64,000 nucleotides of DNA from Hymenobacter metallilatus (lineage in GTDB: Bacteria > Bacteroidota > Bacteroidia > Cytophagales > Hymenobacteraceae), in NCBI RefSeq assembly GCF_003944705.1, contig NZ_RWIS01000015.1:79524-143523 (forward strand), read 5' to 3'. The translations under genes and the position numbers were made by a program. Below, piece after piece: positions 49,875 through 57,689 of the stretch. Below the pieces are notes generated by a model, which saw nothing but the letters and a program-made list of their open reading frames with translations, searched no databases and was not told the DNA's origin. Positions within the stretch are counted from its first letter, which is position 1. Every line of letters starts with the position of its first letter.

Positions 49875-50399
49875 ATGCCCTTCCCTTTCTTCGGCGACGA
49901 CAAATCAACCATTGCCCGGCTGCTGGGCACACTGCCTCAACAGGGGCGCCTCGAGTGGATTGGCCTGCGGCCAGGCCGGCGGGAGCCCCTCCAGGCGGTA
50001 CTGACTGCGGAGGCCGAAACCGACCGTCATTTGCAAGGCGACCATGCCCGCCCCAAACCCGGTGGCAAGCGTCAGGTAACGCTCATTCAGCAGGAGCACC
50101 TAGGGGCCGTGGCGGGTTATCTAGGGCTTTCGGAACCGGTAGCTCCTGCCCGCTTGCGCCGCAACTTAGTAGTAAGCGGGTTGAACCTGCTGGCGCTGAA
50201 AAACCGGCGGATACGCATCGGGGAGCAGGTGGTGCTGGAAATTACCGGGGAGTGTCACCCTTGCTCGCGCATGGAGGAAGAGCTGGGGCCGGGTGGCTAT
50301 AACGCCATGCGGGGCCATGGCGGCCTCACGGCCCGTATTCTCACGGGTGGCACGCTTACCGTAGGCGACGTGGTGCGGGTAATTGCAACAGATGAATAA
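49875..50399 (+). CDS. MOSC domain-containing protein
   Basis: 174 residues. GLRPGRREPLQAV, GDHARPKPGGKRQVTLIQQEHL, LRRNLVVSGLNLLALKNRRIRIG and GECHPCSRMEEELGPGGYNAMRGHGG are the full MOSC signature with the conserved Cys. MOSC domains carry sulfur or molybdenum cofactor ligands in sulfurase-related enzymes. The substrate of this stand-alone form is unknown. Lies 51 nt after the membrane protein gene. Confidence 0.87.
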   Translation: MPFPFFGDDKSTIARLLGTLPQQGRLEWIGLRPGRREPLQAVLTAEAETDRHLQGDHARPKPGGKRQVTLIQQEHLGAVAGYLGLSEPVAPARLRRNLVVSGLNLLALKNRRIRIGEQVVLEITGECHPCSRMEEELGPGGYNAMRGHGGLTARILTGGTLTVGDVVRVIATDE

Positions 50400-50910
50400 T
50401 GGCCCGATAACCCAATTGTGGGGTAATGGGGAAACCAGCCATGCGGAGTTGACCATGGCTAACGCTATAATTTTAACCAACTAGCGGCTTGTAGTTTTTG
50501 TCGAGTCCAATCCTATATTGGGCGGCGGTATTTTGCCGCTCAGCCGGCTTAAAGCACGTACTGGTCCAATCCGTTTTACTTTTGCACACGTATATACTTC
50601 CACTTAGGCCACTGAGACTTTCGGCTCTGCTGGCCCCTGCCCTTGCCTTATCTTATTGCCCAGCGCCTTCACACCGGTAGCGGGCCGTCGACCAGTTTTT
50701 ATTGTATGACGCATTCTGTTCAGCATGGATACGCACGTTTCCACCCCAAACCTGGCCGCTACAGCAGTTGCTTTGTTGCTGCTGGCTGATTTGCTGCCCG
50801 CTCCAACCGGCCCCCAGTGTGCTCTTACGCACCGGCACGGCGTTGCTCAGGCTGCGGCCCCTTGTCGACACCGTCGGCACCGGCCCTGATTGTACTTTCA
50901 TCTTTAAACA
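50400..50910 (+). other. gene-poor spacer with an orphan promoter
   Basis: TACTTTTG at 50577-50584 is a good -7 box on the + strand and the next terminator is at 50911, but no convincing gene lies between. The only frames are a 27-codon one from 50705 and a 54-codon one from 50725 with a hydrophobic stretch (LAATAVALLLLADLL). A small peptide or non-coding RNA of about 350 nt is possible. Confidence 0.35.
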
Positions 50911-50946
50911 AAAGCCCGTTCTACCTCTGGTAGAACGGGCTTTTTT
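50911..50946. terminator. bidirectional terminator
   Basis: AAAGCCCGTTCTACC TCT GGTAGAACGGGCTTTTTT. Serves rtcB on the minus strand (10 nt after its stop) and any + strand transcript from 50577. Confidence 0.88.
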
Positions 50947-50955
50947 GGGTCATTC

Positions 50956-52359
50956 TCACATTCCTCCTTCCATGCGTACAATGCGTGGGGTAAAGGAGCC
51001 CAACACATCTACCAGCGCAGTCTGGCTTTGCATTACCTGGCGGATGTCCTTATAGGCCTGGGGCGCTTCGTCGAGGCCGCCCCCGATGAGGTCTACCGCG
51101 TGCTGCTGGAGGTAGCGGCGCACCTCAGCCTCACCCAGCTCCTGCTTGGCCCGGGTGCGCGACATCAGCCGGCCGGCCCCGTGGGAGGCCGAGCTGAGGG
51201 AGCTGGCCTCGCCCCGCCCCCGCACAATAAAGCCGGGGGCCGTCATGGAGCCGGGAATGATGCCCAGCACGCCCACCCCGGCCGGGGTGGCTCCTTTGCG
51301 GTGCACTACCACCTGCTGGCCCGTGGCCAGCTGCTCCTTCCAGGCAAAGTTGTGGTGATTTTCCACTTTGGCTAAGGGCCGCTCACCCAGGGCTTTGGCC
51401 AGGCGCTGATGAATCTGGTAGTGGCAGGCCGAGGCATAGTCACCGGCCAGGTTCATGGCGGCCCAATACTCCTGCCCGGCTTCGGTGTCGAGGTTCAGCC
51501 AGGCCAGGTGGCGGGCTTCGGCGGGAAGCTGGCAGGTGTCCTGGGCGAGCTTGGTGTAGTGGTTGGCCACGCTGGCCCCCAGCCCCCGGGAGCCGGAGTG
51601 CGAGAGGAGGCCCAGGTACTGCCCCACCGGCACGCCCAGCTCGTTGGCCGGGTCGAGGATGTCCACCACGCCCCATTCCACGAAGTGGTTGCCGCCGCCC
51701 GAGGAGCCAATTTGCGCGGCGGCCGTATCGAGCTTGTTGCGCAGAAACGGCACGTCCTGAAACTCGGGGCGGCTGAGCACCGCGTGGTCCTGGCGCTGGC
51801 CGTGGCGGAATACGTCCCGGCCCCCGAAGCGGGTGTGCTCCAGCAGCAGCTTGCGCAGCTCCGGCACCCGCTGCTCCAGGTGCTTGGGCGGCAGCGCAAA
51901 CACCGACAGGGCCATGCGGCAGCCAATATCCACGCCCACGGCGTAGGGAATAACGGCGTTGTCGGTGGCCAGCACCCCGCCAATGGGCAGGCCGTAGCCG
52001 TAGTGGGCGTCGGGCATGAGGGCTCCGGCCACCGTCACGGGCAGCTTCATGGCCGTTTCCATCTGGTGAATAGCCCCCGCCTCGATGTGCTCGGCCCCGA
52101 ATACGGTGTAGTCCTTGCGCTCGGTGAGGGCAATGTGGCGGCTGGGGGCCGGCAACAAAGCCGCCGCCGTGTGGCTCCAGTCGAGGTGAGTGAGGAAGGC
52201 CGTGGGATTAGCCAGCAGTTCCTTCAATAAAGTCAGCTGGTCGGTTTGAGAGAGTTTTTTGAGGTGTTTGCGCTGGAGCTGAGCCAGCGCCAGTCCAATG
52301 GCCCGACCTTCCGGGAAACCCAGTTGGCGAAGGTCGTTGCCGCGTAGTTGTGAGGCCAT
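50956..52359 (-). CDS. rtcB: RtcB family RNA ligase
   Basis: 467 residues from ATG 52359; longer forms add Pro/Arg-rich sequence without family features. Joins RNA 2',3'-cyclic phosphate or 3'-phosphate ends to 5'-OH ends using GTP and Mn. Seen: GALMPDAHYGYGLPIGGV, GVDIGCRMALS with the metal-binding Cys, SSGGGNHFVEWG, LLSHSGSRGLG, VVHRKGATPA and SSASHGAGRLMSRTRA with the guanylated His. All active-site parts are present. Last of three same-strand genes (PcfJ-like, macrodomain, rtcB), with a 240-nt G+C-rich spacer before it. No rtcA or archease here. Confidence 0.93.
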   Translation of the reverse strand: MASQLRGNDLRQLGFPEGRAIGLALAQLQRKHLKKLSQTDQLTLLKELLANPTAFLTHLDWSHTAAALLPAPSRHIALTERKDYTVFGAEHIEAGAIHQMETAMKLPVTVAGALMPDAHYGYGLPIGGVLATDNAVIPYAVGVDIGCRMALSVFALPPKHLEQRVPELRKLLLEHTRFGGRDVFRHGQRQDHAVLSRPEFQDVPFLRNKLDTAAAQIGSSGGGNHFVEWGVVDILDPANELGVPVGQYLGLLSHSGSRGLGASVANHYTKLAQDTCQLPAEARHLAWLNLDTEAGQEYWAAMNLAGDYASACHYQIHQRLAKALGERPLAKVENHHNFAWKEQLATGQQVVVHRKGATPAGVGVLGIIPGSMTAPGFIVRGRGEASSLSSASHGAGRLMSRTRAKQELGEAEVRRYLQQHAVDLIGGGLDEAPQAYKDIRQVMQSQTALVDVLGSFTPRIVRMEGGM

Positions 52360-52599
52360 ACGAAGGGGTAGTACACGAGGCGAAGCCATTTTTGGGGCCC
52401 GCCCGTGGGGTGGAATACGAAAAAAAACCCGTCGGAAGGGAGCAGCTGGCCGCCCAGCCGGGCGACCGGGCTGCTCCGGCGGGCGGCAGCCCTGAAGGGT
52501 CAGCCGCCTTCCCAAACGGTATGTCTGAATAGCAGACAGATAAATGAAGAGAAAAAACGCCTGGCCCGGCAGGAGCCAAAGTGAGGCGGCCGGCCCGAA
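52360..52599 (-). promoter_or_regulatory. structured spacer upstream of rtcB
   Basis: GGAGCAGC (52439-52446) pairs with GCTGCTCC (52470-52477), and GGCGGC (52482-52487) with GCCGCC (52503-52508) around CCCTGAAGGG. These would form strong hairpins in the rtcB leader. No terminator T-run follows on the minus strand. Confidence 0.4.
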
Positions 52600-53433
52600 T
52601 CAGGCCCCGGCGCCCAGCGCCTGCTCGAAGGCGCGGAGTACCGCGTGGGGCGGCTTGGGGTCGAGGATGGCAAAGTCGAGGCGGCGGAAGCGGGTGCGAA
52701 CGGCCGGGTCGGCTAGCGCATCGGCAAACAAACGAGCCACCTGGGCCGGGTCATTGCCGAATACGCCGCAGCCCCAGGCCCCGAGTACCAGCGCCTCTAC
52801 CCCGTGGCGAATGGCCGTGGCCAGCACCAGCCGCAGGCGGTGGCGCAGCACCGGCTCCAGCTGGGGCAGCAAGTTGCGCCGCAGGGCCCCGGCATTCACG
52901 GCCGGAGCCGTGATGATGTCGAGGTGAAACGGCGCGGCCAGCCATTCCCCGGCTTCCCCCCGAAACACCGGCACCCCCGGCGAATACACCAGATAGTCGC
53001 TGTAGAGGCCAGTACTACCCGGGCGGTTGTTGTGGGCATACATCTGCCGGAACTGCTTCAGGCAGGGATACAGCCCCGACGAGCGGGCCAGGCTCTCCTC
53101 CTGCGCCTGACTGCCTCCCAGAAACCCACCGCCCGGGTTGCGGGCCGAGGCAAAGTTGAGGCAGCCCACTTTCCCGAACTCGCCGACCAGCGGGGCGGCC
53201 GCTTCCAGCGTGCTGGCCGGGTACACGCGCACCTCCGCCGGGCGGCCGGGGCCAGCGTGCAGCTCGCGCAGCAGCAGCTCGGCATCGGCCGGATGGTAGA
53301 GGCGGCTGCCGGTTTCGGCGGCCCGCTGCCCGGCGGCCAGGGACACGGTTGCCCCTCCAGCCGGCTGGTAGCCACCGGCCTGCAAGGCGGCCAGCGTGGA
53401 GTGGGCAATTTGTTGACGGATTTCACGGTTCAT
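52600..53433 (-). CDS. TIGR02452-type macrodomain protein (bacterial PARG-like)
   Basis: 277 residues from ATG 53433. The PARG signature is clear: LNFASARNPGGGFLGGSQAQEESLARSSGLY, with the GGG-QEE catalytic loop, and LGAWGCGVFGNDPAQVA in the ADP-ribose pocket. N-terminal NREIRQQIAHSTLAALQAGGY is usual for the family. Hydrolyses ADP-ribose from protein or nucleic acid by homology with bacterial-type PARG. Pairing with an RNA ligase suggests reversal of ADP-ribosylation at RNA ends or on RNA-processing proteins (inference). A 48-nt hairpin lies 44 nt upstream. Confidence 0.9.
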   Translation of the reverse strand: MNREIRQQIAHSTLAALQAGGYQPAGGATVSLAAGQRAAETGSRLYHPADAELLLRELHAGPGRPAEVRVYPASTLEAAAPLVGEFGKVGCLNFASARNPGGGFLGGSQAQEESLARSSGLYPCLKQFRQMYAHNNRPGSTGLYSDYLVYSPGVPVFRGEAGEWLAAPFHLDIITAPAVNAGALRRNLLPQLEPVLRHRLRLVLATAIRHGVEALVLGAWGCGVFGNDPAQVARLFADALADPAVRTRFRRLDFAILDPKPPHAVLRAFEQALGAGA

Positions 53434-53476
53434 GGGGAAAAGAGAAAGAAAAGCAATCAGGTAAATCAAGACGCAA

Positions 53477-53524
53477 CCCGGGAGTAGCACAGCGGATAGA
53501 GTAGCGGGTAACGCTACTCCCGGG
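53477..53524 (-). promoter_or_regulatory. 12-bp hairpin upstream of macrodomain gene
   Basis: CCCGGGAGTAGC (53477-53488) and its exact inverse (53513-53524) enclose a 24-nt loop that contains another GAGTAGC. The element would be in the 5' leader of the macrodomain gene. A structured RNA or an operator are both possible. Confidence 0.5.
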
Positions 53525-53742
53525 GCCGCGAATAGGAAAGTGAATAGGACGGGTAAGAATTGCGCACATAATGAGGCACATCGAATAATTCGGGCAAAGT
53601 CCGGGGCCAGCCTGGGGCTACTTGCCGCCGGCCGCGGATGAAGTGGAAAGCACAAACAGGAACTCAATAAAGGCCCTGATATCAGCTGGCGGCACGGGCC
53701 GGCGAACCGGGGCCGGGGCGGCAGTTGGAGGCGCGGGCGGCA

Positions 53743-55029
53743 TCAGGCGGTGGCGCTTAGGCTCAGGCCGGCTACTGCCGCCCATTGTTCGAGCCATTGA
53801 CGTTCCGCCTCAGTTGCCCGGCGGTTTTCCCGGCCCCGAACCTGCACCAGCTGACGGTTGGCGCGCACCTCCAGGGTAAGCGCCCGCACCCCGTTGATGC
53901 GCAGGGAGAAAATTCCGCACTGCCCCCGCAGGCACGAGTACACGTACGACGACACGCAATGCTTCTGGGCGCTGCCTTCCTCCAGCAGCTCCGCGTAGCT
54001 CCGCAGCTGCACAATCCGGATTCGGCCGGTTGCGGTGGGCGCGTAGTCCGGTACCGGCAAGCCGCTCCAGGCGGTATGCAAAGCCACATCGTAGCCCCAG
54101 TAGCGGCGCGCCCGGTGGGTGCGGCGGTGCCAGTGCCCCGATTGGGCCAGCACAGCGGCCATGCTGCGGCCCTTCAGCGACAATCCCGGCTGGGGCGGCT
54201 CCCCGTCGGTGCCCACCGTGCGCTTCACGTGCAGCCACTCGCACACCGGCCCAAACTGGCTGGCATCTACCATGGGCGCATCCCGAAAAAACTCCACCAC
54301 GCGGAGCCAGAAGGCATCGTCGGGGCTGGTTTCCCGGCCGAAGCGGGTAGCCAGCACGGCTTCCAGCAACGGCAGGGCCTGGCGGGTGGCCAGCTGGGCG
54401 TAGCGCAGGGCCTGCACCAGGGTATACTCGTACGGGGCCTGGCGCATTTCGTGCTCCAGGCGGCGGCTAAGCGTTTCGGGCAGCTCCGCGAAGGTCCGGA
54501 GGGCTTGGCCGCGGCCCAGGTGCAGCGTCAGGCGGGCCATATCGGCGCCGCTTTGCTCCAGCTGGCCTGTTGCCCAGGCCTCAATCACCCAACCCGGCAC
54601 GTCGCCGAACTCATCGAATAAGTGCCGCACCAGGCTATACAGCTGCCGGTACACGTTGCGGCGCCGGGGTTGCCACTCCACCAGCTCGCGCCGCCGGCAA
54701 TGATACCAGCGCACCAGCGCGGCCAGGGCCGGCACCAGCCGGGGCTCCGTAAACAGGTGGGGCGTATGGGCGGCCAATGCCAGTAGGGCGGTGCGGGCCC
54801 GGGCCTGCTCGGCGTTGGGGCGGCCTTGCAGGCAGTGGCAGTATACCAGCGCCCCAACCGAATCGGGCTCCAGCAGGGCGTGTACTGCGGCAACGGAACG
54901 GCCGACGCAGATGGCCTGAATCTGGCGCAAAACTGACCACTTGCGGGAGCTGGGCCGGTTGGCTAGAACTGTAAGGGCTCGTTCGGTGGCTTGGGCCTGA
55001 GCCGATAGAGGTTTCGTTCGGTTTGACAT
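53743..55029 (-). CDS. PcfJ-like protein
   Basis: 428 residues. The C-terminal PcfJ region is marked by IRIVQLRSYAELLEEGSAQKHCV, SYVYSCLRGQCGIFSLRING, and LVQVRGRENRRATEAERQWL. The His-Cys and Cys pairs could bind metal or be catalytic. The first 250 residues are Arg/Leu rich helical repeats. PcfJ proteins occur on conjugative plasmids, phages and in genome islands, and no activity is proven. First of three genes on this strand ahead of the macrodomain and RtcB genes; the 309-nt spacer after it leaves co-transcription open. Confidence 0.82.
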   Translation of the reverse strand: MSNRTKPLSAQAQATERALTVLANRPSSRKWSVLRQIQAICVGRSVAAVHALLEPDSVGALVYCHCLQGRPNAEQARARTALLALAAHTPHLFTEPRLVPALAALVRWYHCRRRELVEWQPRRRNVYRQLYSLVRHLFDEFGDVPGWVIEAWATGQLEQSGADMARLTLHLGRGQALRTFAELPETLSRRLEHEMRQAPYEYTLVQALRYAQLATRQALPLLEAVLATRFGRETSPDDAFWLRVVEFFRDAPMVDASQFGPVCEWLHVKRTVGTDGEPPQPGLSLKGRSMAAVLAQSGHWHRRTHRARRYWGYDVALHTAWSGLPVPDYAPTATGRIRIVQLRSYAELLEEGSAQKHCVSSYVYSCLRGQCGIFSLRINGVRALTLEVRANRQLVQVRGRENRRATEAERQWLEQWAAVAGLSLSATA

Positions 55030-55456
55030 CGGAAGGTGCTACTTCGGAAGGAAGCGGCCAGGTAAAACGGGACGCTACGTGGGTAGCGGCTGCCAATTGA
55101 AATCATGGTATCTGAAAAGAAAAAGGCACACTCGTTCGGCCTGATGCAAGCATCAGGAATTATGGAAACGCACGTAAACAACCAGCTAAATCAATGGGCA
55201 ATATTTTTCTGCCACTGCATATTTTGCAGCGTAAGCAGTAGGCAGAAAATAATTGACTGTTTACTTTTTTCAGCGACCCTGCTATACGCTGGGGCTAGCT
55301 GAGCAAAGAAGAACTCCGGCCGGTTTGGGGCGCAGAACGAGGCGCAGGGCAGGCGGGTTTCCGCCCGGGCAGGGCAAGAGGCCACGGCCCAATTGGCGGG
55401 TAACTCATAAAGCGTAGCATGGGAATGGGTATTGAATAGCGGCTGAGAATGAAACA
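55030..55456. other. spacer upstream of the PcfJ-like gene, no gene supported
   Basis: About 430 nt. A 65-codon + strand frame (55105-55302) has no family features and odd composition. No good promoter box was found for the PcfJ-like gene. Confidence 0.35.
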
Positions 55457-55489
55457 AAAACGCCCGAATCTGGCAGGATTCGGGCGTTT
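55457..55489 (-). terminator. intrinsic terminator of a small minus-strand unit
   Basis: AAAACGCCCGAATC and GATTCGGGCGTTT pair around TGGCAG. On the minus strand the stem ends in TTTTTG. Confidence 0.85.
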
Positions 55490-55516
55490 GCATAAGATGG
55501 TGTCAGGTAATGAACC

Positions 55517-55606
55517 TCATCTACGAGCTAGCGCGCCGAACCCCGGCTGAATCTTCCGATCCAGGCCACTGAGCATTGGCTGATTGTAGAAAAAGTGGCG
55601 ACGCAT
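55517..55606 (-). CDS. possible 29-residue peptide
   Basis: ATG at 55604-55606, TGA at 55517-55519. Begins MRRHFFYNQPMLSGLDRK and ends PGFGALARR: basic, with aromatic residues near the start. It is the longest frame in a ~190-nt unit bounded by its own promoter (55654-55686) and terminator (55457-55489), which is the main reason to take it seriously. The unit may instead be a small RNA. Confidence 0.4.
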   Translation of the reverse strand: MRRHFFYNQPMLSGLDRKIQPGFGALARR

Positions 55607-55653
55607 GGCAGATGAAGTAGTGGGGCAAGCAGCAGTAGTGCGCTTGAACGTGA

Positions 55654-55686
55654 CAAAGGTAGAAAAGTTATTTTCTTTATGTCAAT
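55654..55686 (-). promoter_or_regulatory. promoter of the small minus-strand unit
   Basis: TACCTTTG at 55654-55661 on the minus strand, and ATTGAC about 21 nt upstream (55682-55686 region). Matches the layout of the two riboswitch promoters. Confidence 0.6.
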
Positions 55687-56044
55687 ACCCGCACAATATT
55701 TTTTTAATTATTTTTTATCTGTTCACGAATTGTGTTTTACTGAAATTATGAACTCTCAATTGTTGAAGATAAATACAAACAATAATTACAGCACCGTCGT
55801 GTGTAGTATATAGCTGGTGGTGCCGCCCGTTACCCCAATGGATGCGTGAAAGCTATGGGCGGCAGCCGGCGTACTGCCTGCTACCATCACTGGAAAAGCC
55901 CACAGGGCCAGGAATGGGCGGGAGCGTCGAGGGAAACCAGAGGTTGGCAGATGTTTTTTGGGCGCCGGCGCCCTACCCGCTAGGTTTGATGAGCTGCTAA
56001 CCTTGAGCGAAGCAGCAGTGTGATTCCTCTCCTATCAACTTCCT
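55687..56044. other. AT-rich spacer
   Basis: 55690-55790 is markedly A+T rich (runs such as ATATTTTTTTAATTATTTTTT) against a G+C-rich background, then composition returns to normal. No gene is supported. Could be a promoter/UP-like region or foreign DNA. Confidence 0.4.
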
Positions 56045-56497
56045 ATGAAAAAGCTACTGGCAGCCTCCCTCCTGCTGGGTTTGCTGGCCGCCGCCCCGGC
56101 CGCCCATGCCCAGACTACCCCCACCAAGGTCAAGGCCAAAAAAGACAAAGTAAAAGCCCAAGCCACCCCCGACGGCAACGGGCAGCCCGGGGAGGGCCGC
56201 GGTGGCCGGGGCCCTAGCAACCGCCTGGCCGACATGACCAAGGAGCTGAACCTGACGGCCGACCAGCAAACCAAGGTGGCCGCCATTCAGCAGGAGCAGC
56301 GGCAGCAGATGCAGGCCCTGCGCGGCAGCGGCGGCTCGGAAGACCGTGCTGCCCGGATGCAGCAGATGCGCACCCTCGACGAAGGCACCGATGCCAAGCT
56401 AAAGGAGGTGCTCACGCCCGAGCAATTTCAGCAGTACCAGGCCAAAAAGCAGGAGCGGATGCAGCGCATGAGCCCACCTCCCGGCGGGGGCCGTTAA
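56045..56497 (+). CDS. secreted Spy/CpxP-like small protein, paralogue of 30888
   Basis: 150 residues. Signal peptide KKLLAASLLLGLLAAAPAAHAQ, a basic Lys/Gly linker (KVKAKKDKVKAQ), then ELNLTADQQTKVAAIQQEQRQQM and EVLTPEQFQQYQAKKQERMQ, the same LTxxQ helical plan as the gene at 30888. Periplasmic. It lies 130 nt upstream of a two-component system and on the same strand, so it may be sensed or regulated by it (inference). Confidence 0.75.
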   Translation: MKKLLAASLLLGLLAAAPAAHAQTTPTKVKAKKDKVKAQATPDGNGQPGEGRGGRGPSNRLADMTKELNLTADQQTKVAAIQQEQRQQMQALRGSGGSEDRAARMQQMRTLDEGTDAKLKEVLTPEQFQQYQAKKQERMQRMSPPPGGGR

Positions 56498-56627
56498 CGG
56501 CGCAACGGCCGACGGCCGCCGTAACGCGAGGAGTCCGGGCAGCGGCCGGCCGGGGCTTCTCGCGTTGCGGCGTATGCTATTTTTCCCGCGCTACCCTATT
56601 TTGCCGGCCTGTGTTTTTTCTTCCCGC

Positions 56628-57689
56628 ATGAGGTTTCAACTGCCCCGCCCGACCCGCCAGCAGGTATTGCGCGTGATTGTGCACGTGGCCGCGTGGGTGG
56701 CCGTGGCGGCAATTCCGCGCCTGCTCTCCGAAAATCCCCCCCCGTTCAGGCTCAAAAGCGTACTGCTCCCGCTCACGCTGGCGGGCTACTTCTACCTGAA
56801 CTACTACATCCTGATTCCGCGGCTGTACGCCCGCAAAAAGTTTGCCCTGTACTTTCTGCTGGCAGCCGGGCTGCTGGCCCTGGTGTATCTGCCCATGCTG
56901 CTGCGCATGGCGGGCCTGCTGGCGCACCACCCGCATCATCCGGTGGGGGCGGTGCATTACTCCCGCCCCCCGCAGGGCCTGTGGCTGATGGGAGTACTGG
57001 CCTGGATTGTGAGCAGCGGTATGCGCATTACCGGCGAGTGGTTTACCACGGAGCGGGCCCGGCAGGAGCTGGCCAATAAGCAGCTCTCGGCCGAGCTGGC
57101 CTTTCTCAAGTCGCAGGTGAGCCCCCACTTTCTGTTCAATACGCTTAACAACATCTATTCCCTGGCCCACCTCAAATCCGACGATACCCCGGAGGCTATT
57201 CTGAAACTCTCCCAGCTCATGCGCTACATGCTGTACGAGTCGGAGGCGGCACGGGTGCCGCTGGCCCGGGAGGTAGAGTACCTACGCAATTACATGGACC
57301 TGCAGCGCCTGCGCCTCGACCCCGAGCAGGTGGACATTCGGTTTACGGTGGACGGGCCGCTGGACGGGGCCCTGATTGAGCCCATGCTGCTGATTCCGTT
57401 CGTGGAAAATGCGTTTAAGCACGGCGTGAGCAGCCGCCAGTTTTCACGCATTGCCGTAGACCTGATTGTGCGCCACCACCAACTGCTGTTTACGGTGCAG
57501 AACTCCCGCTTTCCGGCCATAGGCGGCCACGACCCCAACTCAGGCATCGGGCTGCCCAACGTGCGCCAGCGCCTCAGCCTGCTTTATCCCGCGGGCCGCC
57601 ACCAGCTGCACCTGGAAGAAACCACCGACGAATTTATTGTGGAACTCACCTTAACTCTTGCCCATGCTTCGCTGCCTGCTCGTGGATGA
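56628..57689 (+). CDS. LytS-type sensor histidine kinase
   Basis: 353 residues from ATG 56628 (ATG 56574 is an alternative). Four membrane segments in residues ~15-140, then a coiled linker, and the His_kinase domain with the phospho-acceptor in LKSQVSPHFLFNTLNNIYSLA. HATPase region: IEPMLLIPFVENAFKHG (N box) and SGIGLPNVRQRLSLLYP (G box). Signals through the LytTR regulator whose ATG lies inside its last codons (26-nt overlap). Stimulus unknown. Confidence 0.92.
   Translation: MRFQLPRPTRQQVLRVIVHVAAWVAVAAIPRLLSENPPPFRLKSVLLPLTLAGYFYLNYYILIPRLYARKKFALYFLLAAGLLALVYLPMLLRMAGLLAHHPHHPVGAVHYSRPPQGLWLMGVLAWIVSSGMRITGEWFTTERARQELANKQLSAELAFLKSQVSPHFLFNTLNNIYSLAHLKSDDTPEAILKLSQLMRYMLYESEAARVPLAREVEYLRNYMDLQRLRLDPEQVDIRFTVDGPLDGALIEPMLLIPFVENAFKHGVSSRQFSRIAVDLIVRHHQLLFTVQNSRFPAIGGHDPNSGIGLPNVRQRLSLLYPAGRHQLHLEETTDEFIVELTLTLAHASLPARG

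Noticed and set aside
50600..50630. GCCACTG resembling a cobalamin riboswitch core
   Set aside because: No matching B12 box or other conserved blocks nearby, and no B12-related gene downstream.
50702..51055. Possible third Cys-rich leader (CCC and CC within LLCCCWLICCP)
   Set aside because: There is no S-box upstream, and the frame runs past the terminator into rtcB antisense, unlike the two short leaders that stop right after their Cys runs.
53470..53540. tRNA-like stretch TAGCACAGCGGATAGAGTAG near the macrodomain gene
   Set aside because: D-stem pairing is poor, there is no anticodon arm or T-arm with TTCGA, and a 12-bp hairpin explains the sequence better.
55105..55302. 65-codon plus-strand frame in the gap upstream of PcfJ-like
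   Set aside because: No motif, no promoter, ends in poor context; no evidence beyond being open.
55457..55660. 6S RNA or RNase P RNA at the small minus-strand unit
   Set aside because: None of the conserved core sequences or the long rod with central bubble could be recognised.
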